This document shows positions 42,137 through 50,676 of a stretch of 64,000 nucleotides of DNA, piece after piece. The first letter of the stretch is position 1. Each line of letters starts with the position of its first letter. A program made the position numbers and the translations under genes. The DNA is from Planctomycetota bacterium (GTDB lineage: Bacteria > Planctomycetota > UBA1135 > GCA-002686595), in contig SIAI01000005.1 of NCBI GenBank assembly GCA_009691855.1, positions 1 through 64,000 of the forward strand, in the 5' to 3' direction. The notes below the pieces were generated by a model, which was not told the origin of the DNA, searched no databases, and was given only the letters and a program-made list of their open reading frames with translations.

Positions 42137-42852
42137 CGCGAACTCTCCCGCCGCGCGCGCGGCTCGATCACCAGGAACGAAGCGTCGTAGGTCAGGACGC
42201 CGAGCAGGATCGAGCCCACCACGCGCACGATGGGCACGGAGTAGCGCGTCGAGCCGGTGTGCGGGTGCTCCAGCGGATCGGCCACCGTCACCGCGCGCTG
42301 GGCCCCGTCGTAGCCGCACAGCACCACGAAGTGTCCGACCGGGTCGCCGCGCAGGTCGTCTTCCACGTTGGTCTCGGGCAGCTCGCGCATCGAGCGGTAC
42401 AGGTACGTGGCCGAGAGCCCGGTCAGGACCGGCAGCTGGCGTTTGAGCGGCGCGCGCAGCGTGGAGGCCGTCAGGTCGCCGAAGCGGATGCGTCCGCCGA
42501 GGTGCAGGAAGTCCAGGTAGCCGCGCGAGGCCAGGCGGATCTTGGGGTGCTTGCGCAGCCGCAGCTGCGACTCGAGGCGCTCGGCCAGCGAGTGGCGATC
42601 GTTGAACCAGGTCGGATCGAAGACGCGCAGGTTGAAGGTGTGCAGCGTGGCGCGGTAGCCGCGGCGCAGGGCGTGGATGCCCAGCATGACCTCCAGCGTG
42701 CCGCCGCCCTCGTCGAGCATCGGGATCTCGGCCACCAGGCGCTCCAGCGGCAGCTCCTCGCCGAAGTAGCGATACACCGCGTGCAGACAGGTCGGGCCGC
42801 AGGTCTCGTCGTCCGGCTGGCGCTGGATCTCGAAGTGCTTCAGGTCTCGCAT
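42133..42852 (-). CDS. C39-like papain-fold cysteine peptidase
   Basis: A 239-residue protein without signal peptide or membrane segment. QRQPDDETCGPTCLHAVYRYFG near residues 10-31 has the oxyanion Gln and nucleophile Cys18, DPVGHFVVLCGYD provides the catalytic His, and VADPLEHP the Asp. This is the C39/bacteriocin-processing peptidase pattern, but without the ABC transporter domains usually fused to it. First gene of the amidoligase operon (4 bp overlap with the ATP-grasp gene), which suggests it trims or matures the acceptor peptide. Start 42852 chosen; the track's extension has no domain. Confidence 0.85.
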   Translation of the reverse strand: MRDLKHFEIQRQPDDETCGPTCLHAVYRYFGEELPLERLVAEIPMLDEGGGTLEVMLGIHALRRGYRATLHTFNLRVFDPTWFNDRHSLAERLESQLRLRKHPKIRLASRGYLDFLHLGGRIRFGDLTASTLRAPLKRQLPVLTGLSATYLYRSMRELPETNVEDDLRGDPVGHFVVLCGYDGAQRAVTVADPLEHPHTGSTRYSVPIVRVVGSILLGVLTYDASFLVIEPRARRESSR

Positions 42853-43089
42853 GGCGCCCCGGCCGCGCGGGGGGGCCGAGAAGATCAGGCAAGCGAGCGC
42901 GTCTAGGCAAGCAGTTGCCGCCCAAACTTGCCGGTTCCTCGGAATGGCGCCGAAGGACGGGCCCGGCGGCGGATTTTTTTGGCTTTCACCCAGGGCGTTT
43001 CCGACCGACCCGTTCTTCTCGGCGTGAGTAGGAAGCCCATGTCGAGCGAGGTCGCCCCGCGCCAAGGCAGCACGCACCGAGGCCGCGCC

Positions 43090-43842
43090 ATGCCGAGGTA
43101 TCTTGCCTCCGTGTCCACCGCGCGCAGGTCCACGCCTCGGAGTCGAACGATCCGAACCGTGAGCGTGCTCGCGCTGTGCCTCGTCGCCATCCTCGGCTGC
43201 GCGCGGGTCGGCGCACACTCCGATTTCGGCTTCCAGGCGAGCTGCGCGTCGCCCCAGACTCCCCCCGACGACTACCCAGACCTCGACATCGACCACTCGC
43301 GCGACTGGAGCGCCGGCCCCCACGCGCGCTTCGGCGAGCTCGACCTGTCGCGCCTCGCGCTCGAATCGCTGGCCTGGTTCCAGCAGTCGCCCGACGCTGG
43401 CGAGTGGCGCGACAACCCGACTGCGAGCCTCGAGCTGCATTTCGCGAGCGACCACATGCTCGTCGACGCGTGCTGGGCCGCGAAGGGCGGATCCTCGTGG
43501 GAGCAGCAGCTACGAGCCTGGTTCGAGTGCTTTCCTCCGCAGGACGCGGAGGACGCCGAGCCGGGCACGGAGTTCTACTCCTGGAGTCTCCATTTCGGAG
43601 AGAACGGTCACGTCCATGGCGTCGCGGAGTCCGACACCGCCGCGCTCGAGCGCCTGCGCGCACGGCTCGCGTGCGTGGAACGCGTGCCGATCTTCCCGCG
43701 CCCGTCGTGCTCGCTGTCTTGCGCGGTGCGGCGCTGCGCGCACGTCTCGCACTCCTACGGGTCGGATCCCGTCGACCCGGACGAGCTCGACGAGCTGCCG
43801 CGCCTCGTGCGCGAGAAGCGCACGGAGTACGAGCAGCGCTGA
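43090..43842 (+). CDS. Putative lipoprotein, unknown function
   Basis: A 250-residue protein with an Arg-rich n-region, hydrophobic VSVLALCLVAILGC and lipobox ending in Cys, indicating membrane lipidation. The mature part has an acidic region (DDYPDLDIDHSRDWS), a SLELHFASDHMLVDACW core, and Cys-rich CVERVPIFPRPSCSLSCAVRRCAH near the C-terminus. No family recognised. Start codon uncertain among ATG 43039, ATG 43090 and GTG 43114; 43090 gives the most typical lipoprotein leader. Divergent from the amidoligase run, with 237 bp (42853-43089) between starts, in which I see no gene. Confidence 0.6.
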   Translation: MPRYLASVSTARRSTPRSRTIRTVSVLALCLVAILGCARVGAHSDFGFQASCASPQTPPDDYPDLDIDHSRDWSAGPHARFGELDLSRLALESLAWFQQSPDAGEWRDNPTASLELHFASDHMLVDACWAAKGGSSWEQQLRAWFECFPPQDAEDAEPGTEFYSWSLHFGENGHVHGVAESDTAALERLRARLACVERVPIFPRPSCSLSCAVRRCAHVSHSYGSDPVDPDELDELPRLVREKRTEYEQR

Positions 43843-44019
43843 ATCCGAGCGCGGAGCTCACCGCGCTGCATGAATGACGCCGGGCCGCGACATGCACCTG
43901 GATGGTGTGCGGAGTTGAGCAAGAAGGGCGGCGGGAGTGCGCACGCCGCTCTAACTCGCTCGAGCGCGGATGTCCTGCGCTCCGCGTTGCTGCCCGCGGT
44001 GGGTAGAGTGCACCGAGTC

Positions 44020-45933
44020 ATGCGGCGCTGGCTGGTCCTGATCGGGGGGTGCGGCGCGCTGCTCGCCCTCCTGTGGCTGGTGGGCGGGCGGCGGGGGGAC
44101 CCGCGCGGCAGCGGCGCCGTCGAGCCGGCGGCTCGCGGGAGCTCGGCCCCGAGCGCGCTCGCCGCGGCCGGAGCGCTGGACGCACCGGCGGACGACGGAC
44201 GGCTCCCCGCCGAGGCCGCGCGCGCGCGACTCCCGGCGGCGGCGCCCGCGACCCTCGGCGTCGCGGCGCGCGAGCTCCAGTACGACTTCGAGCTCGAGGT
44301 GGCGGTCCGCGACGAGGGCCAGCGGCCGAGCCCGGGCGCGCGCGTCCTCCTGGCTCCGCGCGGCGGCGAGCTGCGGCGCGCGGGCACGACCGACACGCAG
44401 GGTCGAGTGCACGTCGCGCTGCGCGGGCGGACTGCGCAGCTCGCGCTGGAGTTCGCGGCCGAGGCGGAGGGCGAGTGGAGCGGGCTGTGGTCGCTGGCGC
44501 TCACGGCGGGCGTGCCGCTGGAGGTCGCACTCACGCTGGGCCCGCGCTGGCGCCGCTCCGGAGAGGCGCCGACGGCTGGCGACCGCGCTCCGTCGTGGCT
44601 GGGGAACGCACACGGCCTGGCCGAGGACGCGCGCGACCAGGGCTTCTTCGAGGAGCGCGCCGCGGTGCTCCGTTGCCCGCGCGCGAACGGCCTGGTCAGC
44701 TACGAGGACGACGGTCGTGCCTTCTCCGTCGCGGCGTCGGGCGTGCGCATCGAGTCGGGTTCGTTCTTCGGCTCCAGCTCGGGCATCGGCTTCGTTTCGC
44801 GACGTTCATTCGCCGTGCAGAGCGCGCCGCCTCCCTGCTTCGTCAGCGGCCGCGTGCTCGACGCGCGCGGACGGCCCGTGAGCGCAGCGCTCGTGAGCGC
44901 GCGCTCCGCCGACCACGCGCAGACGCAGGAGCTCTCCGCCGAGGACGGACGCTTTCGGCTCGGGCCGCTGGCGGCAGGGACGTTCGAACTCCGCGCCGAG
45001 GACGCGGACGGGGCGCGCGACACGACCACGCTCGAGTTGGTCGCTGGCGATGCGCTCGAGTGGCACGCGCACCTCGCGCTGATGCCGCGCTTCGGCGGAC
45101 GCCTGGTCGACGTCGGCGGGGCGGCGCTCTTCCACTGGACGGTCGAGCTGTTCGAGGCGGATGCGAGCCAGGCTCTCAGCGACGTGGTGACGACCGATGC
45201 GAATGGCGCGTTCGCGTTCGAGCGCTGGCCCGCGGGACCCTTCGCGCTGCTCTTGCACCGCGGCGGCGCCGCCGACCTCCCGCTGCGCGTCGTGCCCCAG
45301 CGCTGGGCGGGGGAGCTGGGCGAGCTCGTGCTCGGCGCGCGCGAGCTCGCGACCGCCTCGCTCGCGCTGGCGGTGCTCGATCCCGAGGGCACGCCGCTCG
45401 CCGACGCCGAGCCGCGCCTGTGGCAGCTCACCTCGGGCCGCGGCGCGGGGCTCGACTTCACGGCGGGCGACGGGCGCTATCACGCCGGCGGCCTCGCGCC
45501 GGGGAGCTATCGCCTCGAGCTCGCGACGCGCTACGGCGTGCAGGCGCTCGGGCCCTTGGAGCTCGAGCCGGGCACCGCTACGGAGCTCGGCGAGGTGCGC
45601 TTCGCGCCGCCCGCCCTGCTCGCCCTGCGCGGCGCGCAGCGCGTCGAGATGACACTGTGGCACGTGTTGCCCGAGGCCGTCACGCGCGTGTGGGTCGGCG
45701 CCGACGACGTCGTCTTTGCGCTGGCGCCCGGCGCCTACCGCCTCAGCGCGCGCGCCGGCGAGGGCGTTCGCGAACTCGCGCTGGCGAGCGGCGAGCGTGC
45801 CGCGCTGTCGCTCGGGCGGAGCGGCGACGAGCTCGCGTTCCACGACGGGGCCGCGAGAGTCCGCGCGCCGAGCTTCGACCGCGCGGGCGCCATCGACACC
45901 TACGGCAACGTCTGCCTGCAGTGCCACGAGTGA
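44020..45933 (+). CDS. Membrane-anchored Ig-like repeat protein ending in CxxCH
   Basis: A 637-residue protein: N-terminal anchor (WLVLIGGCGALLALLWLVGG), a Pro/Ala-rich linker, then at least four beta-rich carboxypeptidase-regulatory-like domains (CFVSGRVLDARGRPVSAALVS, GGRLVDVGGAALFHW, LALAVLDPEGTPLADAEP). It has the same general plan as the tandem trio at 23.5-29.2 kb. The final twelve residues, DTYGNVCLQCHE, contain a c-type haem attachment motif CxxCH placed at the very end. The ATG at 44020 is chosen because the anchor starts there; the track's start at 43870 adds polar residues. Function unknown. Confidence 0.75.
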   Translation: MRRWLVLIGGCGALLALLWLVGGRRGDPRGSGAVEPAARGSSAPSALAAAGALDAPADDGRLPAEAARARLPAAAPATLGVAARELQYDFELEVAVRDEGQRPSPGARVLLAPRGGELRRAGTTDTQGRVHVALRGRTAQLALEFAAEAEGEWSGLWSLALTAGVPLEVALTLGPRWRRSGEAPTAGDRAPSWLGNAHGLAEDARDQGFFEERAAVLRCPRANGLVSYEDDGRAFSVAASGVRIESGSFFGSSSGIGFVSRRSFAVQSAPPPCFVSGRVLDARGRPVSAALVSARSADHAQTQELSAEDGRFRLGPLAAGTFELRAEDADGARDTTTLELVAGDALEWHAHLALMPRFGGRLVDVGGAALFHWTVELFEADASQALSDVVTTDANGAFAFERWPAGPFALLLHRGGAADLPLRVVPQRWAGELGELVLGARELATASLALAVLDPEGTPLADAEPRLWQLTSGRGAGLDFTAGDGRYHAGGLAPGSYRLELATRYGVQALGPLELEPGTATELGEVRFAPPALLALRGAQRVEMTLWHVLPEAVTRVWVGADDVVFALAPGAYRLSARAGEGVRELALASGERAALSLGRSGDELAFHDGAARVRAPSFDRAGAIDTYGNVCLQCHE

Positions 45934-45946
45934 GCGCGCGGCGCGC

Positions 45947-47038
45947 TCACGGCGCGCGCTCGAAGAAGAGCAGGAAGATGTCGAGGATGAACAGCAGGAT
46001 GATGATCCACTCCAGGAACTCCGCACGCCGCCGCGCCGACTGGTCCGAGAGCTTGGCGTAGATGCTCTCCAGCGTGCCCAGCTTGCGCTCGATGGCCGCG
46101 TCCCAGGCGCCGAAGTGGAAGCGTTCGGAGGCGATCTCGTAGAGCCGCGCGAGGTAGTCGTCGCCGAGGAGCTTCAGCGCGTTGTCGAAGTTCTCGTGCA
46201 GGATCGCGCTGTCGGCCTGGAAGCGCGCCAGGCGCTCGATCTCCTGCTTGCGCAGCGCGAAGGCGAAGCGCGCGCGGCGCGCGTCGCGCAACAGGCCGTA
46301 GGCTTCCTCCAGGCGCCGCTCGAGGCGCCCGTCGAGGAAGCGCAGCTCGACCAGCTCGACCGTGGTCAGCTCCAGCACGCGGCGCTCGTCCTCCATGTCC
46401 GCGCCGATCAAGAGCGCCGCGAACCAGTCCACCAGCACCAGCTCGTCGGGCCCGTAGGCCGTGCGCCCGTCGAGCGCGTTCTCGACCTCGTGCAGCGACA
46501 GCGCCCCGCGTTCGGCGCGCAGCACGCGCGCCAGCAGCTCGCGCTGCTCGTTCTCCAGCTCGGCCGCCGCGCCGTCCGGCGCCTGCAGGCCGTAGACGAC
46601 GTAGTCCTCGACCTCTTCGGCCAGCAACGGCTCGCGCACCGCGTCGCCCAGGTGCTCGAGCAGCGCGCGCGCCTGGCCGCGGCCGTGCTCGAGCAGCGCG
46701 GCGTTGTCGTACAAGAGCTCGCTGGTCGCGACCAGGGTCTCGAGCTCCTGCTCCAGCGCCAGGGAGTACGTCAGGCACACCGCGCCGAAGGTGTACAGCG
46801 AGATCTCCAGCTCCTCGGCCGGCCTGCGCCCGTCGAGCGCCGGCGGTTGCACGCGCGTCGTCAGGCGCAGCGGCCTACCGAAGGTCGCCGCCTCCGGGCG
46901 CGGCGCGCCCTTGTGCTTGAACGAGCCCGCGCGCGCGCCGGCACCCAGGCGCTGCTCGGCCTTGGCCAGGTCGATCTCGAAGCCGAGGTCGAAGGCCAGC
47001 AGGACGTGGGCGGTTCCGCGGACGAGCATTGCGCGCAA
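45947..47038 (-). CDS. RMD1/YagE family (DUF155) protein
   Basis: A 363-residue protein with the C-terminal DUF155 pattern: RLARFQADSAILHENFDNALKLLGDDYLARLYEIASERF, ERKLGTLESIYAKLSDQS and a terminal membrane helix FLEWIIILLFILDIFLLFF. In fungi, Rmd1 and relatives are mitochondrial or vacuolar membrane-associated proteins of unclear biochemical role; bacterial members are uncharacterised. The helical middle region is probably coiled coil. Tail-anchored by the last helix. Divergent from the MATE gene (74 bp gap), convergent with the Ig-like protein gene. Confidence 0.85.
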   Translation of the reverse strand: MRAMLVRGTAHVLLAFDLGFEIDLAKAEQRLGAGARAGSFKHKGAPRPEAATFGRPLRLTTRVQPPALDGRRPAEELEISLYTFGAVCLTYSLALEQELETLVATSELLYDNAALLEHGRGQARALLEHLGDAVREPLLAEEVEDYVVYGLQAPDGAAAELENEQRELLARVLRAERGALSLHEVENALDGRTAYGPDELVLVDWFAALLIGADMEDERRVLELTTVELVELRFLDGRLERRLEEAYGLLRDARRARFAFALRKQEIERLARFQADSAILHENFDNALKLLGDDYLARLYEIASERFHFGAWDAAIERKLGTLESIYAKLSDQSARRRAEFLEWIIILLFILDIFLLFFERAP

Positions 47039-47112
47039 TTGTCCGGCCCGCGCGCCGCGCGAACAAGCGCGGCGGCATCGTTCCGCGCGCCGCGCTCGAC
47101 TACGCTCTCTGG

Positions 47113-48474
47113 ATGAGCGCCGAACCGCACCCGCTGCGCCCCGAGCTCCGCGCCCAGCTGCGCCTCGCCGGGCCGATGGTGCTTGTGCAGCTCGGCCTGT
47201 ACGCGATGGGCGCGGTGGATGCGGCCTTCATGGGGCGCGTGTCCGCGCTCGAGTTCGGCGCCGTGGCGCTCGGGCACTCGCTGTCGTTCGCCGTGCTGGG
47301 CATCGCCATGGGCACCCTGACCGCGCTCGACCCGATCGTCTCGCAGGCCCACGGCGCGGGCGAGGACGAGGCCGTGGCGCGCGCGCTGCAGCGCGGGGTG
47401 GTGCTCGCGCTCGTGCTCTCGGCCGTGGTCGGGGCGCTGCTGCTGTTCATCGAGCCGCTGCTGCGCGCGCTGCACCAGCCCGAGGCCGTGATCCCGCTGG
47501 CCGCGCGCTTCGTGCACATCTCGATCCTGGGCGTGCCGGGGTTTCTGCTGTTCGTGGCGCAGCGCCAGACGCTGCAGGCCACGCACCGCCTGCGCGCGCT
47601 GGTGTTCGTGATCCTGTTCGCGAACGGGCTCAACGCGTTCCTCGACTGGATGCTGATCCGCGGCCACCTGGGCGCGCCGGCCCTGGGCTCGGCCGGCTGC
47701 GCGTGGGCCACGGTGATCGCGCGCTGGACGCTGGCGCTCGCGCTGCCGCTGCTGGCGGGTGAGGTGCACTTCGCGCGCCTGTGGCCGCTGCGGCGCGGCT
47801 TGTGGAGCGCGAGCGCCTTCGCACGCATGCTGCACGTGGGCGTCCCGATCGGACTCTCGTTCGGCCTGGAGATCGGCGCCTTCAGCTGCGTGGCGGTCTT
47901 CATGGGGCAGCTCGGCGCGCGCGAGCTGGCCGCAAATCAAGTCGTGATGTCCCTGGTTTCGGCCTCGTTCATGATCCCGCTCGCGCTCTCGATGGCGGCC
48001 TCGGTGCGCGTGGGCAACGCCATCGGCCGCGGCGAGCCTGCGGCGGCGAAACGCGCGGCGCAGGCGGCGCTCACGCTGGGCGCCTCCGTGATGCTGCTCA
48101 GCGCCGCGGCCTTCACGCTCGCGCCGATGACGCTGGCGCGCATCTTCACGGACATCCAGGGCGTGCTCGTGGTCGCCGTGACGCTGCTGCCGATCGCCGC
48201 GCTGTTCCAGGTCTTCGACGGCGTGCAGGGCGTGGCCATGGGCTGTCTGCGCGGCATGGCCGACACGCGCGTGCCGCTGCTCGTGCACGTCGTCGGCTTC
48301 TGGGGCGTGGCGATCCCGGTGAGCGCCTGGCTCGGCCTGCGCCTCGGCTGGGGCGCGCGCGGCCTGTGGTGGGGGCTCGCGCTCGGTCTCGCCGTGGTCG
48401 CGCTCGTGCAGGTCGCCCGCGTGCGCGCGCGCTTCCGCGCCGGCGTGACGCGCTTCGCGGCCGAAGGACACTAG
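47113..48474 (+). CDS. MATE-family multidrug/cation exporter
   Basis: A 453-residue membrane protein with twelve predicted helices and two homologous halves. MATE landmarks: QLGLYAMGAVDAAFMGRVSALEFGAVALG in helix 1-2, a PGFLLFVAQRQTLQATHRLR loop, and GVPIGLSFGLEIGAFSC opening the second half. NorM/DinF-like transporters expel organic cations in exchange for Na+ or H+. The ATG at 47113 starts the first helix region properly; the track start is upstream of any homology. Its stop codon TAG (48472-48474) lies inside the terminal repeat of the adjacent palindromic element. Confidence 0.93.
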   Translation: MSAEPHPLRPELRAQLRLAGPMVLVQLGLYAMGAVDAAFMGRVSALEFGAVALGHSLSFAVLGIAMGTLTALDPIVSQAHGAGEDEAVARALQRGVVLALVLSAVVGALLLFIEPLLRALHQPEAVIPLAARFVHISILGVPGFLLFVAQRQTLQATHRLRALVFVILFANGLNAFLDWMLIRGHLGAPALGSAGCAWATVIARWTLALALPLLAGEVHFARLWPLRRGLWSASAFARMLHVGVPIGLSFGLEIGAFSCVAVFMGQLGARELAANQVVMSLVSASFMIPLALSMAASVRVGNAIGRGEPAAAKRAAQAALTLGASVMLLSAAAFTLAPMTLARIFTDIQGVLVVAVTLLPIAALFQVFDGVQGVAMGCLRGMADTRVPLLVHVVGFWGVAIPVSAWLGLRLGWGARGLWWGLALGLAVVALVQVARVRARFRAGVTRFAAEGH

Positions 48475-48636
48475 TGCTGTGATTCACGCACAGAGGCCTC
48501 TATCCCGGGCCGCCTGCGCCCGCCGCGGCGTTGCGCCTTCTCCGAGACTTGCACCGAAGTCGCGTCGGCGGCGCGCCTTGCGGCGAACACAGGCGACCTC
48601 GGGATAAAGGCCTCTGTGCGTGAATCACACCACTAG
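48471..48636. repeat. MITE-like palindrome between convergent genes, supplying both stop codons
   Basis: A 166 bp element with 39 bp terminal inverted repeats (48471-48509 against 48598-48636, 36 of 39 identical; core TGATTCACGCACAGAGGCC). It begins and ends with CTAG, perhaps a target duplication. The TAG within the left CTAG ends the MATE gene, and the reverse-complement TAG of the right CTAG ends the convergent PQQ gene. The long stem would act as a bidirectional terminator or mRNA 3' end. Different sequence family from the other elements here. Confidence 0.92.
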
Positions 48637-50573
48637 CGCGGGCCCGCCGTGCGCTCCGCCAGCAGCGCCGGCACCTTCTCGCCGCGCGCGAAGGTCGTCT
48701 GCGGAGGCGCGGTGAAGTCCACCGTGCCGATCTTGAAGAGCTCCTCGATGCCGCCATCGGGGCGGAAGACGCGCTGGTAGGTCGGCAGCAGGAGCCCGTC
48801 GAACGAGCGGTAGTTGCGGTAGATCGCCAGCGCCTCGTTCTCGGCCTCGCGCCCGGCGAGCAGGCCTGTGGCGACGTCGAAGTACAGCGTGCGCGCGCCG
48901 CCGGAGCGCAGCGTGGCCGTCACGCGCCAGCACGGACGCTCGTCGAACTCGACGCGTGCGTCGGTCGTGAGCTCGGCGTAGAGCGCGTTCCAGTCCGCGA
49001 GCGCCGTCAGGCGCGCGGCCGCGCCCTCTTCGCGCTCCTCACCGGGCGTGTAGAGCTTGTCGCCGCGGTAGGCGTTCAGCTCGAAGGTCGCCGAACCGTC
49101 GTGGACGCGCGAGATGTGCCCCGGCACGCCGTCCTTGGCGAACATCTCGTCGAGCGGCGGCGGGAGCTGGATGTCCACGCGGCGCTTGTCGGGCGCGGCG
49201 TACCAGAGCTCGTAGGGCGCGGGCACGAAGCCGACCGAGCGTTGCTCGTAGGTGCCCTGCACGTGGAGCGTCGGGTGCTTCGCGAGCGCTTCGGCGCCGC
49301 CGAGCGCGGCGAGGTGCGCGGCGACGAGCGTGGAGGCCTCGGGGAGCTCCGCGACGGTCGCCTGGGCGCTCGCCGGCGCGCTCGCCTTGCCGCCGCCGCG
49401 GTGATCACGGCACACCAGCGTCCCGCGGTTGTTGCGCGCCAGGATCCGTCCGCCAGCGATAGTGGGCGGCGTCCAGCACACGCCCTCCTCGAACAGCGCG
49501 CTGCGCGACAGCTCCTGGAACGCGTCCACGCTCGCCTTCGCCACGACGAGCTCGCCGCCCGAGCTGAGGATCGCGAGCTTGCCGTCGCCGCCCGAAATCG
49601 CGCCGCTGCCGAGGCCGCGCAGGCGCCAGCGCTCCTGGCCCTCGAGGTCCAGGCACTTCAGCACCGACTCGTCGAAGCCGAAGAGGCCGCCCTCGAGCTG
49701 CACGCAGCCGGCCATCTTGTTGCGCATGAGCTTGTTCTCCCACAGCGCGTGCGCCGGCCCGCTGGTGAAGTCGACCAGCGCGCAGCCGTGCTCGTAGGCG
49801 CTGGAGAGGAACAAGTGCTTGCCGACCACGACCGGCGTGGCCGCGTTCACCAGACGCTCGTCCTTGTGGAACGGGAACGAGCCGCGCGGCGCGCCGTCGG
49901 CGCGCGCGAACAGATCGAGCCCGCGCTGGCCGAACACCGCCACGGCCGGCTCGCCGGCGAGCTCGAAGCGCGCGGGCGTCGAGTACAGCGCCTCGCCAGG
50001 CTCGCTCTTCCACGCGAGCGCGCCGCTCTCTGCGTCGAACGCCAGCGTGCGATCGCAGCTCACGAACACGCGCCCGTCCACGAGCAGCGGTGAGCCCGCG
50101 AAGCCGTAGTAGCCGGGATCAAGCTCGTGCTCGGCGGCGAGGTCGTGCTTCCAGACGAGCGTGCCGTCGCTCAGTCGATGACACAGCAGGGTGCCCGAGC
50201 TCGTGCTCGTGTAGACGTTCTCGCCCGCGATCGCCGGCGTCGAGAGCGTCCCGCCCTCGTGCTGGTTCGCGCGCAGCTCGCCGGGCCACTCCTGCTTCCA
50301 CAGCTCCTTGCCCGTCTCGAGCTCGAACGCGCGTAGAACGTCGAGCGAGCGCTGCGCGTCGAAGCCGAACGCCACCACGCGCCCGCCACTCACCGAGGCT
50401 GCCGAGTACCCCAGACCGATCTCCGCCGTCCAGCGCGTCGTGCCCTCGGGCGCCCAGGCGACACCGTGCGAGAGTCCGTCGCCATCGGCGCCACGCCACT
50501 GCGGCCAATCGCCGGGTCCGGAGGAGGGAGCGGCGAGCGGCACGAGCACGGACGCGAGGGCGACGGAGAACAT
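48633..50573 (-). CDS. PQQ-like beta-propeller fused to LolA-like C-terminal domain
   Basis: A 646-residue secreted protein. A signal peptide is followed by the WPQWRG motif (about residue 23) that opens many planctomycete PQQ-binding-like propellers; blade repeats follow with GKELWKQEWPG, DGTLVWKHDL, SGALAWKSEP and QERWRLRG. After about residue 410 comes a second domain (ALGGAEALAKHPTLHVQGTYEQ, YAAPDKRRVDI, LYFDVATGLLAGREAE, YRNYRSFDGLLLPTYQRV) resembling the outer-membrane-lipoprotein-sorting (LolA/LolB-like) fold. Whether PQQ is bound is uncertain. The stop codon is donated by the palindromic element. Confidence 0.85.
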   Translation of the reverse strand: MFSVALASVLVPLAAPSSGPGDWPQWRGADGDGLSHGVAWAPEGTTRWTAEIGLGYSAASVSGGRVVAFGFDAQRSLDVLRAFELETGKELWKQEWPGELRANQHEGGTLSTPAIAGENVYTSTSSGTLLCHRLSDGTLVWKHDLAAEHELDPGYYGFAGSPLLVDGRVFVSCDRTLAFDAESGALAWKSEPGEALYSTPARFELAGEPAVAVFGQRGLDLFARADGAPRGSFPFHKDERLVNAATPVVVGKHLFLSSAYEHGCALVDFTSGPAHALWENKLMRNKMAGCVQLEGGLFGFDESVLKCLDLEGQERWRLRGLGSGAISGGDGKLAILSSGGELVVAKASVDAFQELSRSALFEEGVCWTPPTIAGGRILARNNRGTLVCRDHRGGGKASAPASAQATVAELPEASTLVAAHLAALGGAEALAKHPTLHVQGTYEQRSVGFVPAPYELWYAAPDKRRVDIQLPPPLDEMFAKDGVPGHISRVHDGSATFELNAYRGDKLYTPGEEREEGAAARLTALADWNALYAELTTDARVEFDERPCWRVTATLRSGGARTLYFDVATGLLAGREAENEALAIYRNYRSFDGLLLPTYQRVFRPDGGIEELFKIGTVDFTAPPQTTFARGEKVPALLAERTAGPR

Positions 50574-50676
50574 TGCGAGATGTTAGCGGCGTTCGTGCGG
50601 AGCCGTCCTAGCGCGCGGTCGGGGTTGGGTAAGGGAAGTTGCGGCGCGCGGTGGTATCGTCGTCGAGGAGAGCGAG

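Noticed and set aside
43869-43885. CATGAATGACGCCGGGC, similar to the end of the palindrome at 36407-36584
   Set aside because: A single end with a one-base difference and no inverted partner within several hundred bases; could be chance.
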